Assembly (NCBI GenBank): GCA_039715165.1
Contig: JBDLHX010000129.1
Location: 1-5,991, forward strand
Reading direction: 5' to 3'
DNA from: JAHEEL01 sp039715165
GTDB taxonomy: Bacteria; Actinomycetota; Acidimicrobiia; Spongiisociales; UBA5794
Length of the DNA stretch: 5,991 nt
Below the pieces are notes generated by a model. It saw nothing but the letters and a program-made list of their open reading frames with translations. It did not search any database and had not been told where the DNA came from. The position numbers were made by a program, and so were the translations under genes. This document shows, piece after piece, positions 1 to 5,112 of this stretch. Position 1 is the stretch's first letter, and each line of letters begins with the position of its first letter.

Positions 1-1075
1 TTCCGATGACGGCCGCTGCGATCCCGGCAATCGCGCCCATCGGCTGCATCGCGAGCGTGTTGAGATTCGGCAGGAGGATCGAGTACGTCGCGAGGGTGAT
101 GCCGAGAGCGAGCACGAAGACGATGAATGGGGGCACGCCGTCGGTGAGCCACGCCAGAGCGGCGAGTCCGGCCGAGAGAGCGACGAACGTGATCGTCACG
201 GCCCGCACGAGGGGTGCGACACCGAACCGGCGAACGAGCCACGCGTTCGCAAGCATGGCCGAGCCCATGGCGCCGGCGGTCGCCCCGAAGATGAACGGGA
301 ACAGCGGACGCTTGTCGTACACCTCCGAAATGATGAGCTCCGACGTGGCGAGGTAGGAGAGGAACGCCCCGAAGCCGAACACCATCGACAGGGTGTACCC
401 GATCGTCACCCGTGTCGTGATCACGTGCTTCGCCGCCTCGACGATGGCTCGCGTTCTGAGAGGAACTCGATTCGCCGGATCGAGGGTCTCCGGCAGACGC
501 AGCGTCCACGCGGAGAGGGCGATGCCGTAGAGAGCGACGAGGACGAACAGCGCCCGCCACGACGCGAACGTGAGGACCGCCGCCCCGACGCTCGGAGCGA
601 GGACCGGGATGACGATGAACACGGCCATGATGAACGACATCGCCCGGGCCATGCGCTCGCCCTCGAAGAGGTCTCGAACGACCGAGATGCTGACAACCCG
701 TGGGCCGGCCGATCCGATCCCCCAGACAAACCGGCTCAGGATCACGAGTTCCAGTGTCGGTGCAGCGGCAGCGGCGATGGCCCCGGCGATGTAGACGGCG
801 AATCCGATGTAGAGGGTTGGCTTGCGTCCGAACCGGTCGGCGAGCGGTCCGTAGAAGATCTGCGCCACCGCCAGACCGAGGAAGAAGGCGGTCACGGTGG
901 CACCGACGCGCGTCGAATCCGCAGCCAATCCGAAGTCGTCGCGCATGGCCCCGAACGCAGGGAGCATGATGTCGATCGCCAAAGCGGTCGAAGCCATAAG
1001 CATCGAGAGCATCGTGGTGAACTCGAAACGGTGGAGCCCCGCGGGGCGCCCGCGGCGAATCGGAGCAGCGGTCAT
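1..1075 (-). CDS. Bcr/CflA-type MFS multidrug efflux transporter (3' end outside window)
   Basis: Translating the minus strand from the ATG at 1075 gives 358 residues with no stop before the window edge. It is a proton-coupled inner-membrane drug exporter of the major facilitator superfamily. Visible signatures: an acidic residue in TM1 (D35 in AIDIMLPAF, as in the Bcr DMYLPA motif); MFS motif A, GPLADRFGRKP, at residues 76-86; a motif-B-like LSRFVWGIG with R115 and G119; VVRDLF around 131-137; a motif-C-like IPVLAPSVGAAV around 156-167; and near the end PNLNTLAMQP...AGIAAAVIG, matching the TM10-TM11 region of Bcr proteins. Bcr/CflA proteins are usually about 400 residues, so roughly 40-50 C-terminal residues are missing. 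The ATG is chosen because a short arginine-rich cytoplasmic leader then precedes TM1; no strong Shine-Dalgarno sequence is visible. It is transcribed divergently from the Mrr-like gene. The family call is strong; the substrate cannot be read from sequence. Confidence 0.93.
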   Translation of the reverse strand, partial: MTAAPIRRGRPAGLHRFEFTTMLSMLMASTALAIDIMLPAFGAMRDDFGLAADSTRVGATVTAFFLGLAVAQIFYGPLADRFGRKPTLYIGFAVYIAGAIAAAAAPTLELVILSRFVWGIGSAGPRVVSISVVRDLFEGERMARAMSFIMAVFIVIPVLAPSVGAAVLTFASWRALFVLVALYGIALSAWTLRLPETLDPANRVPLRTRAIVEAAKHVITTRVTIGYTLSMVFGFGAFLSYLATSELIISEVYDKRPLFPFIFGATAGAMGSAMLANAWLVRRFGVAPLVRAVTITFVALSAGLAALAWLTDGVPPFIVFVLALGITLATYSILLPNLNTLAMQPMGAIAGIAAAVIG

Positions 1076-1107
1076 CGAGGTCTCGGGCCGTTGGGGCGCA
1101 TCGGCAC

Positions 1108-1136
1108 AGGCTACGGGGCCGGTCGGGCTCTCCCAA
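1108..1136 (-). promoter_or_regulatory. Candidate sigma-70-type promoter of the MFS gene
   Basis: On the minus strand, TTGGGA (1131-1136) is followed after exactly 17 bases by TAGCCT (1108-1113), which fits an actinobacterial -35 and TAnnnT -10. Transcription would start near 1101, giving a leader of about 25 bases before the ATG at 1075. This is seen by eye only and has not been tested against background frequency. Confidence 0.45.
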
Positions 1137-1187
1137 CATCGAAACGTCGCGTTCTCGTTGAAACATGATTCGGCGATTCGCGCGGGC

Positions 1188-1193
1188 TACGGT
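1188..1193 (+). promoter_or_regulatory. Weak candidate -10 element of the Mrr-like gene
   Basis: TACGGT fits the TAnnnT -10 pattern and lies about 40 bases upstream of the GTG start. No convincing -35 sits at the normal 16-19 base distance; a TTGAAA at 1158-1163 is 24 bases away, which is too far. The 1076-1231 interval must hold promoters for both divergent genes, so something here drives this gene, but this element is only a suggestion. Confidence 0.25.
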
Positions 1194-1219
1194 TGCTTCC
1201 GTTCGCTAGCTGATGGCAT

Positions 1220-1224
1220 GGAGG
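1220..1224 (+). promoter_or_regulatory. Shine-Dalgarno GGAGG of the Mrr-like gene
   Basis: GGAGG lies 7 bases before the GTG at 1232. It is the feature that fixes this GTG as the start. There is no competing start with a ribosome-binding site further downstream before the first conserved domain. Confidence 0.8.
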
Positions 1225-1231
1225 TGTCGTT

Positions 1232-2239
1232 GTGAGCGCGGTGGCAGCCGCCGAACGTGTGCTGCGGGACGCCGGAGAGCCGCTGCACTACGGCGTGATC
1301 ACGGCCCGGATGCTCGAACAGGGTCTCTGGGCGACGACGGCCGCCCGGCCCGATGCCGCAGTGGGCGGGCAGATCTCGGCAAACATCCGGCGCCACGGCG
1401 GCGCATCGCCGTTCGTGCGGGTCGCCCCGGGGGTCTACGACATCAACCGGCACGTCGTGCCACTTCCGATCTCGGTGGCGTCAATCGACGTGACCTACAT
1501 GGCTGCCTACCTCGACGCCGCTCAGACGGTGCTGGGCAAACACGCCGGTCGCTCGCCGATGCACTTCGTCGACATCGCGACGAAGGCGCTCGAACTCGGC
1601 CTGCTCGACGCCAAGGGCAGGTCACACGAGGCGACGATGTACACACAGATCGTTGCGGATGTGATCCGGGCCGACGCTGCAGGACAGCGGTCCCGGTTCG
1701 TGAAGCTCGGCAACGGCATGGTCGGCTTGACTCGATGGCAGCGGGGGAGCGACGGTGAGCCGGACGACAGCCCGGAAACGAGAGAGAGCTTGCTCGCGTC
1801 GTTGCTGGCAATGGAGCCCGCCGGGTTCGAGCTCGTCATCGCGCAGGTGCTGGCGGAGATCGGCGTCGACGAGATCGACGTGACCGCCTATCACGGCGAC
1901 CAGGGGTTCGATGCGGTCGGCACCCTCAACGCCGCCGGAGTGTTCCCAATCCGTGTTGCCGTTCATGCGAAGCGGTGGAAGCGCACGGTCGGTGTGTCTG
2001 AGGTGCAGGGAGTACGAGATGCCGCTGCCGCCGATGAGCATCCGATGATCGTGGCGACGAGCGGGTTCACGAAGGCGGCGTTCGTAGACGCTCACGCTCC
2101 GGGCGAGCGGCCGGTCGGCCTCATCGCCGGGTCGAAGCTCGTGTCACTGATGATGGAGCACTCGATCGGCGTGCAGCGCAGGCGACGGGACGTCTTCGAA
2201 CCGGCGCCTCCAGCGCCACAGCTCAGTTTCGGCGGCTAG
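1232..2239 (+). CDS. Double HARE-HTH plus Mrr-like restriction endonuclease
   Basis: This 335-residue protein starts at a GTG with a good ribosome-binding site. Residues 3-72 (AAERVLRDAGEPLHYGVIT...FVRVAPGVYDI) look like a HARE-HTH domain, a winged-helix fold predicted to sense modified DNA. Residues 88-168 (DAAQTVLGK...HFVDIATKALELGLL...FVKLGNGMVGL) look like a second, more diverged copy. Residues 185-314 resemble the Mrr catalytic domain: GFELVIAQVLAEIGV (E200), GDQGFDAVG (D223, D227), HAKRW (K247), then IVATSGFTKAAF and LIAGSKLVSLM, matching the family's TTG-F-T--A and L-DG--L blocks. The PD-(D/E)xK core is therefore present, but the usual Q/E of the QxK element is H245. The likely role is cytoplasmic cleavage of modified foreign DNA, as in type IV systems; this is inferred from the family. 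No methylase or partner subunit is next to it. The stop codon lies inside the end of the foldback element. Confidence 0.85.
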   Translation: MSAVAAAERVLRDAGEPLHYGVITARMLEQGLWATTAARPDAAVGGQISANIRRHGGASPFVRVAPGVYDINRHVVPLPISVASIDVTYMAAYLDAAQTVLGKHAGRSPMHFVDIATKALELGLLDAKGRSHEATMYTQIVADVIRADAAGQRSRFVKLGNGMVGLTRWQRGSDGEPDDSPETRESLLASLLAMEPAGFELVIAQVLAEIGVDEIDVTAYHGDQGFDAVGTLNAAGVFPIRVAVHAKRWKRTVGVSEVQGVRDAAAADEHPMIVATSGFTKAAFVDAHAPGERPVGLIAGSKLVSLMMEHSIGVQRRRRDVFEPAPPAPQLSFGG

Positions 2240-2258
2240 TGGTCTGTCGCAGAAATGG
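2236..2258 (+). repeat. Left terminal inverted repeat of the foldback element
   Basis: This arm matches the right arm (2380-2402, reverse-complemented) at 22 of 23 bases; the only difference is A versus G at 2255. Its first bases provide the TAG stop (2237-2239) of the Mrr-like gene. Confidence 0.85.
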
Positions 2259-2310
2259 TCACCGTGTCTCTCCGGCCCTCGACGCCCCTGGCGGCGTCCT
2301 CCGCCTCGAC

Positions 2311-2324
2311 GCAGTCCCGACTGC
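2311..2324. repeat. Central hairpin of the foldback element
   Basis: GCAGTC and GACTGC form a perfect 6-bp stem around CC. A second small stem lies just to its left: GACGCC (2281-2286) with GGCGTC (2293-2298). The pair suggests that any transcript crossing the element is strongly structured. Confidence 0.65.
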
Positions 2325-2379
2325 GCCTTCGTTGTGCGTCCTTGCCAGATGACGCCGATGCCTCGGAGACACCCAGGCG

Positions 2380-2402
2380 CCACTTCTGCGACAGACCACT
2401 AG
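2380..2402 (-). repeat. Right terminal inverted repeat of the foldback element
   Basis: This is the partner of the left arm at 2236-2258. It ends in CTAG only 13 bases before the YccF start codon, so it is the immediate upstream context of that gene. Confidence 0.85.
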
Positions 2403-2405
2403 CGT

Positions 2406-2410
2406 GGGGG
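2406..2410 (+). promoter_or_regulatory. G-rich ribosome-binding site of the YccF gene
   Basis: GGGGG ends 5 bases before the ATG at 2416. It supports that ATG over the in-frame GTG at 2404, which would put the site inside the coding region. Confidence 0.5.
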
Positions 2411-2415
2411 CCCTT

Positions 2416-2844
2416 ATGAAGACACTTGGAAACATCCTGTGGCTGATCTTCGGCGGCATCGCCATGGCGCTTGCCTACGCGCTCGCCGGCCTTGTGATGT
2501 TCCTGCTGATCATCACCATCCCGTTCGGCATCCAGGCCTTCAAACTCGCCGGCTTCGCTCTTTGGCCCTTTGGCCGGGTCATGGTCGAATCCCCCGGCAA
2601 GAGTGGGTGTGTCACGACCGTCGGGAACATCCTCTGGGTGTTGCTCGCCGGGATCTGGCTCGCGATCGGCCACATCGTCTCGGCCTTCTTCCTGGCGATC
2701 ACGATCATCGGCATCCCGTTCGCCATCGCCAACGTGAAACTCGCCGGGGCGGCGCTCGTCCCGTTCGGGCGGTCCGTCATGTCAAAGGAAGCGGCGGAGC
2801 GACAGAACTACCGGGTCGTGGTCGGCGTCGACCCGCTGGGCTAG
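2416..2844 (+). CDS. yccF: YccF-family (DUF307) inner-membrane protein
   Basis: This 142-residue membrane protein has the internal duplication typical of YccF. Repeat 1 (residues 6-54) runs from NILWLIFGG to IPFGIQAFKLAGFALWPFGR. Repeat 2 (residues 71-119) runs from NILWVLLAG to IPFAIANVKLAGAALVPFGR. Each repeat holds hydrophobic, probably membrane-spanning segments followed by the conserved KLAG-AL-PFGR block; a short polar tail (about 123-142) follows. The molecular function of the family is not established. The ATG at 2416 is preferred to an in-frame GTG at 2404 because known members begin right before the NILW block and a G-run ribosome-binding site precedes it. Without the foldback element the start would lie 13 bases after the Mrr-like gene's stop, so the two may once have been co-transcribed. 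Its stop overlaps that of the convergent YihY gene. The family call is very secure. Confidence 0.93.
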   Translation: MKTLGNILWLIFGGIAMALAYALAGLVMFLLIITIPFGIQAFKLAGFALWPFGRVMVESPGKSGCVTTVGNILWVLLAGIWLAIGHIVSAFFLAITIIGIPFAIANVKLAGAALVPFGRSVMSKEAAERQNYRVVVGVDPLG

Positions 2845-3824
2845 TCCTCGACGGCGGTCCGGGTCTCTTCGAGTTCGATCGTGGGGATGATCTCGTGGAG
2901 CGGCACGTCCCGATCGGCGCAACCCGCTGCGAGCGCGGCGGCTCCGTACACGGCAATCGAGTTGAAGTAGAGCACGATCAGCACGCCGATCGGGATCGCC
3001 AGGGCGCCGTACTGGGGTTTGTCGATCGAGAAGCTCAGGACCAGGGCCATCGGGATTCTGAGGATCTGAACCGCCACCGCTCCAGTGGCGGATCCGACGA
3101 GCAGTGGTCGTTTCGGTGGGCGGATGCCGCCGAGACGACCCAGCACCAGATACATGACGAGGAAGTCCGCTGCCAGTGCCAGTGCGATGCCGGTGGCGCT
3201 CACGAGGAATCGATCGGCCGATCCCTCGAGGCCGATCGCGTCCATGATCTGAGACGAGACGCCGTAGGTGACGCTGCTCGCGACGAACGAGTACGCCACC
3301 AGCGGACCCAGGATGAGGAGCCAACCGAGCAGGATGATGCGCTTCATGACGAAGCCACGAGGATCGGGTGGGGCGCCGTAGATCAGATGGACCGAGCTGC
3401 TCGCCGCCACCATCGCTCCGCTCCCCGCGTAGAGCATGGCGATCATGCCGAAGATCGATGCCGCCTGGCCGATCGACCGAAGCTCTTCTGGGTCGATGCC
3501 GTCCTCTCCGAGGAGTCCCGGGAACGCCTCGGAGATGGCTTCGGTCAGGTACTCCGCGATCTGATCGGCTCCGAGGAGCGCCGTGACGCCGTAAGCGAGG
3601 GCGATGAGAGAAAACGTGGCGAGGAATGCGTAGTACGTCGTCCCTGCCGCGAGCAGCGCCGACCTGGCACGGTTGAAGCGGGTGATCGCCCGAAAGCCGA
3701 CGCCGACGGTCGCCGCAGCGGCGTGGTCCCAATCCTCGGCCTTCCGGATGAGATGAGGGACCGCGTCCGGTGGCGGGTCGAGTGGCTTGCCCGGAATCGG
3801 CGGGTTGGCTGCGATCGCCGGCAC
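2841..3824 (-). CDS. YihY/BrkB-family inner-membrane protein
   Basis: This is a 327-residue integral membrane protein of the YihY/virulence factor BrkB family, sometimes misnamed ribonuclease BN. A proline-rich cytoplasmic leader (1-24) precedes an amphipathic stretch. The conserved block AGTTYYAFLATFSLIALAYG starts near residue 60. About six membrane segments follow, roughly at 60-85, 122-145, 163-190, 207-229, 240-266 and 273-301. Family landmarks include LYAGSGAMVAASSSVHLIYG (131-150), GRLGGIRPPKRPLLVGSATGAV, and YFNSIAVYGAAA near the end. The acidic tail (311-327) should be cytoplasmic. Its biochemical role is unknown. The start is a GTG at 3824; AGGGG (3830-3834) lies 5 bases upstream on the minus strand. 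The stop shares a CTAG with the convergent YccF gene. The preceding minus-strand gene ends 193 bases upstream, so it probably has its own promoter. Confidence 0.92.
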   Translation of the reverse strand: MPAIAANPPIPGKPLDPPPDAVPHLIRKAEDWDHAAAATVGVGFRAITRFNRARSALLAAGTTYYAFLATFSLIALAYGVTALLGADQIAEYLTEAISEAFPGLLGEDGIDPEELRSIGQAASIFGMIAMLYAGSGAMVAASSSVHLIYGAPPDPRGFVMKRIILLGWLLILGPLVAYSFVASSVTYGVSSQIMDAIGLEGSADRFLVSATGIALALAADFLVMYLVLGRLGGIRPPKRPLLVGSATGAVAVQILRIPMALVLSFSIDKPQYGALAIPIGVLIVLYFNSIAVYGAAALAAGCADRDVPLHEIIPTIELEETRTAVED

Positions 3825-3854
3825 TTCGTCCCCTGTCGCCTCTGGTGACGGATC

Positions 3855-3860
3855 ATGCTA
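3855..3860 (-). promoter_or_regulatory. Candidate -10 element of the YihY gene
   Basis: On the minus strand, GGGTAGCAT contains TAGCAT, a good TAnnnT match, about 30 bases before the GTG start. No clear -35 hexamer is visible at the expected distance. Confidence 0.3.
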
Positions 3861-4001
3861 CCCGGGTCGGTCCGGAGCGCCCTTGTGTCTCCCGAACCCA
3901 GGGCTCCCAGGCGCCCATAGGTGCTTCTACGGCCCACAGTTCAACCGTGGTCCAGAACCATCTCCATTCCGCGGGCTGGTGGCGCCGTATGCGGGGACTG
4001 G

Positions 4002-4016
4002 AACCCTGGGTACGCG
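4002..4016 (+). repeat. 15-bp repeated motif, copy 1
   Basis: AACCCTGGGTACGCG is identical to 5083-5097. This copy ends two bases before the stop codon of the split-barrel flavoprotein gene and also forms the right arm of the inverted repeat in the 3825-4017 region. Confidence 0.7.
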
Positions 4017-4017
4017 A

Positions 4018-4482
4018 TCAGGCGACGGGGACGCGCGCGATCGACTGTTTCGGGTTGCGCATCGTCATCGGTGCAACACCAATGCCATACGTCACGAAGC
4101 TGCCGGTGGGCTCGATCTTGATGACACACAAGTCGTCGATGCCTTCGATTCCTCGGGTCAGGTCTTTGGCCAAGTCGTGGGGCACGTCGCCGATGCCCAC
4201 GATCGTGGCGTGCCCTGAGAACGTGACCACGGCGGGCGGGATTGCACGCACCCTGATGGGCACGCGCTGCACCGTGACGGTGATCGACACGCTCGCGTTG
4301 TTGCGGATATGGCGTGTCTTCCACGTGTCAGGTCCGGTGATGACGTAGAGAACCCGGTCCCGCACCTTGTACATCACGCCGGCGGCACGAGCCTCGCCCT
4401 TCGGATTGACGAATCCGAGCACGGCGAACGGGTGCTTCTCGATCGTCGGCCAAATGTCGTCGGCAGTTGTGGGCAGTGGCAT
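4018..4482 (-). CDS. Pyridoxamine 5'-phosphate oxidase-like flavin split-barrel protein
   Basis: This 154-residue cytoplasmic protein fits the FMN/F420-binding split-barrel superfamily. Strand-like segments follow the family's order: FAVLGFVNPKGEARAAGVMYKVRDRVLYVITG (19-50), the helix-strand block TWKTRHIRNNASVSITV (53-69), FSGHATIVG (88-96), a helix after DVPHDLAKDL, and LCVIKIEPTGSFVTYGIG (118-135). The T-K-R-I--N-----V pattern is where many members contact the flavin phosphate. The precise substrate cannot be told, and genuine vitamin B6 salvage activity is unlikely to be inferable. The start is an ATG at 4482 with AAGGAGG 4 bases upstream. The CoA-binding-protein gene ends 18 bases before it on the same strand, so they are almost certainly co-transcribed. 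The stop is the TGA at 4018-4020. Confidence 0.82.
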   Translation of the reverse strand: MPLPTTADDIWPTIEKHPFAVLGFVNPKGEARAAGVMYKVRDRVLYVITGPDTWKTRHIRNNASVSITVTVQRVPIRVRAIPPAVVTFSGHATIVGIGDVPHDLAKDLTRGIEGIDDLCVIKIEPTGSFVTYGIGVAPMTMRNPKQSIARVPVA

Positions 4483-4486
4483 GGCG

Positions 4487-4493
4487 CCTCCTT
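4487..4493 (-). promoter_or_regulatory. Strong Shine-Dalgarno of the split-barrel flavoprotein gene
   Basis: AAGGAGG on the minus strand lies 4 bases before the ATG at 4482, inside the 18-base gap after the upstream gene's stop. It fixes the start and points to efficient independent translation within the operon. Confidence 0.75.
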
Positions 4494-4500
4494 GTTCTGA

Positions 4501-4977
4501 TCAGACCTTCTTCGGAACGACCCCGGTGATGGTGAGAAACGTCTTCATCACCCGGTGGCCGAAGTCCGACGCCGCGCCGTACATGAGCGGGCAGCCGCCG
4601 TCGATGACGGTGACGCCGTGCTCGCGGCCGAGGGCGGTCGCGGTCGCCGAGACGCTCCCGGCGTCGATCGAGCGATGCATCCACACCCGCGTGATGCCCG
4701 CGTCGACGCAATCCTGCATCACCTGATCGGCGACCTCAGGGGTTGTGGCGATGACAACGGCATCGACCCCATCAGGGATTGCGGCGAGGCTCGCATAGGC
4801 CGGATCGCCCTCGACCTCGTCGGCATTCGGGTTGACGGCGAACACTTCGTAGCCGCGATCACGCAGACGCTGGTAGACGACATTGCCGCCGTGGCTACCC
4901 GGAGTGCGCGATACGCCGGCGACGGCGATGCGTCGCTGGGCGAGGAAGTCGAGTGCTGCGGTCTTCATGAGGATCAT
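4501..4977 (-). CDS. CoA-binding (Rossmann-fold) domain protein, YccU-like
   Basis: This 158-residue protein has the CoA_binding_2 fold related to the N-terminal domain of succinyl-CoA synthetase alpha. Motifs in order: RIAVAGVSRTPGSHGGNVVYQRL (16-38, glycine-rich nucleotide loop), GYEVFAVNPNADEVEG (42-57), YASLAAIPDGVDAVVIATTPE (61-81), ITRVWMHRSIDAGSV (95-109), and VIDGGCPLMYG (124-134) with the usual late cysteine, C129. It probably binds CoA or a related nucleotide in the cytoplasm; the physiological role of single-domain members is unclear. The frame is open further, to an ATG at 5061, but the ATG at 4977 is chosen: AAGGAA (4984-4989) sits 6 bases upstream and the extra 28 residues look nothing like the family. 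It is the first gene of an operon with the split-barrel flavoprotein and diverges from the amidase lipoprotein. Confidence 0.85.
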   Translation of the reverse strand: MILMKTAALDFLAQRRIAVAGVSRTPGSHGGNVVYQRLRDRGYEVFAVNPNADEVEGDPAYASLAAIPDGVDAVVIATTPEVADQVMQDCVDAGITRVWMHRSIDAGSVSATATALGREHGVTVIDGGCPLMYGAASDFGHRVMKTFLTITGVVPKKV

Positions 4978-4983
4978 GCGAGA

Positions 4984-4989
4984 TTCCTT
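4984..4989 (-). promoter_or_regulatory. Ribosome-binding site deciding the CoA-binding protein start
   Basis: AAGGAA on the minus strand lies 6 bases before the ATG at 4977. It argues against both the longer reading (ATG 5061) and the ATG three codons further in (4968). Confidence 0.6.
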
Positions 4990-5082
4990 CGGTCGGGACC
5001 ACCTGATCGTGACACGTGTGGTTCCGGCCGGATAGGGCGGTTCGTCATTCAGTGGGCTCACACCGCCATATAGGACGGTGCC

Positions 5083-5097
5083 AACCCTGGGTACGCG
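5083..5097 (+). repeat. 15-bp repeated motif, copy 2
   Basis: This is an exact second copy of AACCCTGGGTACGCG from 4002-4016. Here it lies between two divergent genes and runs directly into TACGCT, the -10 candidate of the lipoprotein gene. Its end creates a tandem GTACGC-GTACGC at 5091-5102. Confidence 0.7.
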
Positions 5098-5103
5098 TAC
5101 GCT
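5098..5103 (+). promoter_or_regulatory. Candidate -10 of the amidase lipoprotein gene
   Basis: TACGCT fits TAnnnT. Transcription starting 7 bases later would begin around 5110, only two or three bases before the GTG at 5113. That implies a leaderless or nearly leaderless mRNA, in keeping with the absence of a Shine-Dalgarno before the GTG. No good -35 is seen. Confidence 0.4.
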
Positions 5104-5112
5104 GGGCGCATC

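Larger units (their letters stand above)
2236..2402. mobile_element. 167-bp MITE-like foldback element with terminal inverted repeats
   Basis: The 23 bases at 2236-2258 and the reverse complement of 2380-2402 agree at 22 of 23 positions, both reading CTAG followed by TGGTCTGTCGCAGAA and then ATGG or GTGG. The arms continue with weaker symmetry: a shared GTGTCTC block, then related TCGaCG/TCGgCG and CTGGC segments. The centre is a perfect small hairpin, GCAGTC-CC-GACTGC, at 2311-2324, almost exactly the geometric midpoint. It encodes no protein I can support. The form fits a non-autonomous IS remnant or MITE. CTAG at both ends could be a 4-bp target duplication, or TA a 2-bp one; CTAG is its own reverse complement, so the duplication and the repeat end cannot be told apart. 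TA-centred duplications are known for IS630 and parts of the IS5 family. The source IS is not identified. Confidence 0.75.
3825..4017. other. 193-bp intergenic region upstream of YihY
   Basis: Both flanking genes are on the minus strand. I see no supported coding sequence here. It holds an imperfect 12-base inverted repeat (ACCCAGGGCTCC at 3896-3907 against GGAACCCTGGGT at 4000-4011, 11 of 12 matching, arms 92 bases apart), a self-complementary ACCCGGGT at 3860-3867, and the YihY -10 candidate. No uridine-tracked terminator follows the upstream operon. Confidence 0.6.

Noticed and set aside
425..1168. Plus-strand 247-codon open frame across the MFS region
   Set aside because: Its product is a low-complexity Arg/Glu/Asp-rich shadow. 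The minus strand encodes a complete run of MFS motifs over the same bases.
2236..2673. Minus-strand open frames through the foldback element and yccF, as a possible transposase remnant
   Set aside because: The translations are charged low-complexity sequence, with no DDE-type motif or helix-turn-helix visible.
2782..3732. Minus-strand 316-codon open frame overlapping the YihY gene
   Set aside because: It is a frame-shifted shadow of the YihY gene, rich in Arg, Gly and Pro with no hydrophobic pattern.
2439..3848. Plus-strand 469-codon open frame spanning yccF and the YihY region
   Set aside because: It is a long frame produced by high GC content. Its Arg/Asp-rich translation has no recognisable domain, and it overlaps two well-recognised membrane protein genes in other frames.
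3965..4012. tRNA-like T-arm on the minus strand (GGGTTCCAGTCCC followed downstream by GCGCCA)
   Set aside because: The T-loop has C where a purine is required, the T-stem has a mismatch, no matching 5' acceptor strand exists about 70 bases upstream, and that region is coding sequence.
4978..5061. N-terminal extension of the CoA-binding protein to the ATG at 5061
   Set aside because: The extra 28 residues do not resemble the family, and a ribosome-binding site is correctly placed only for the ATG at 4977.
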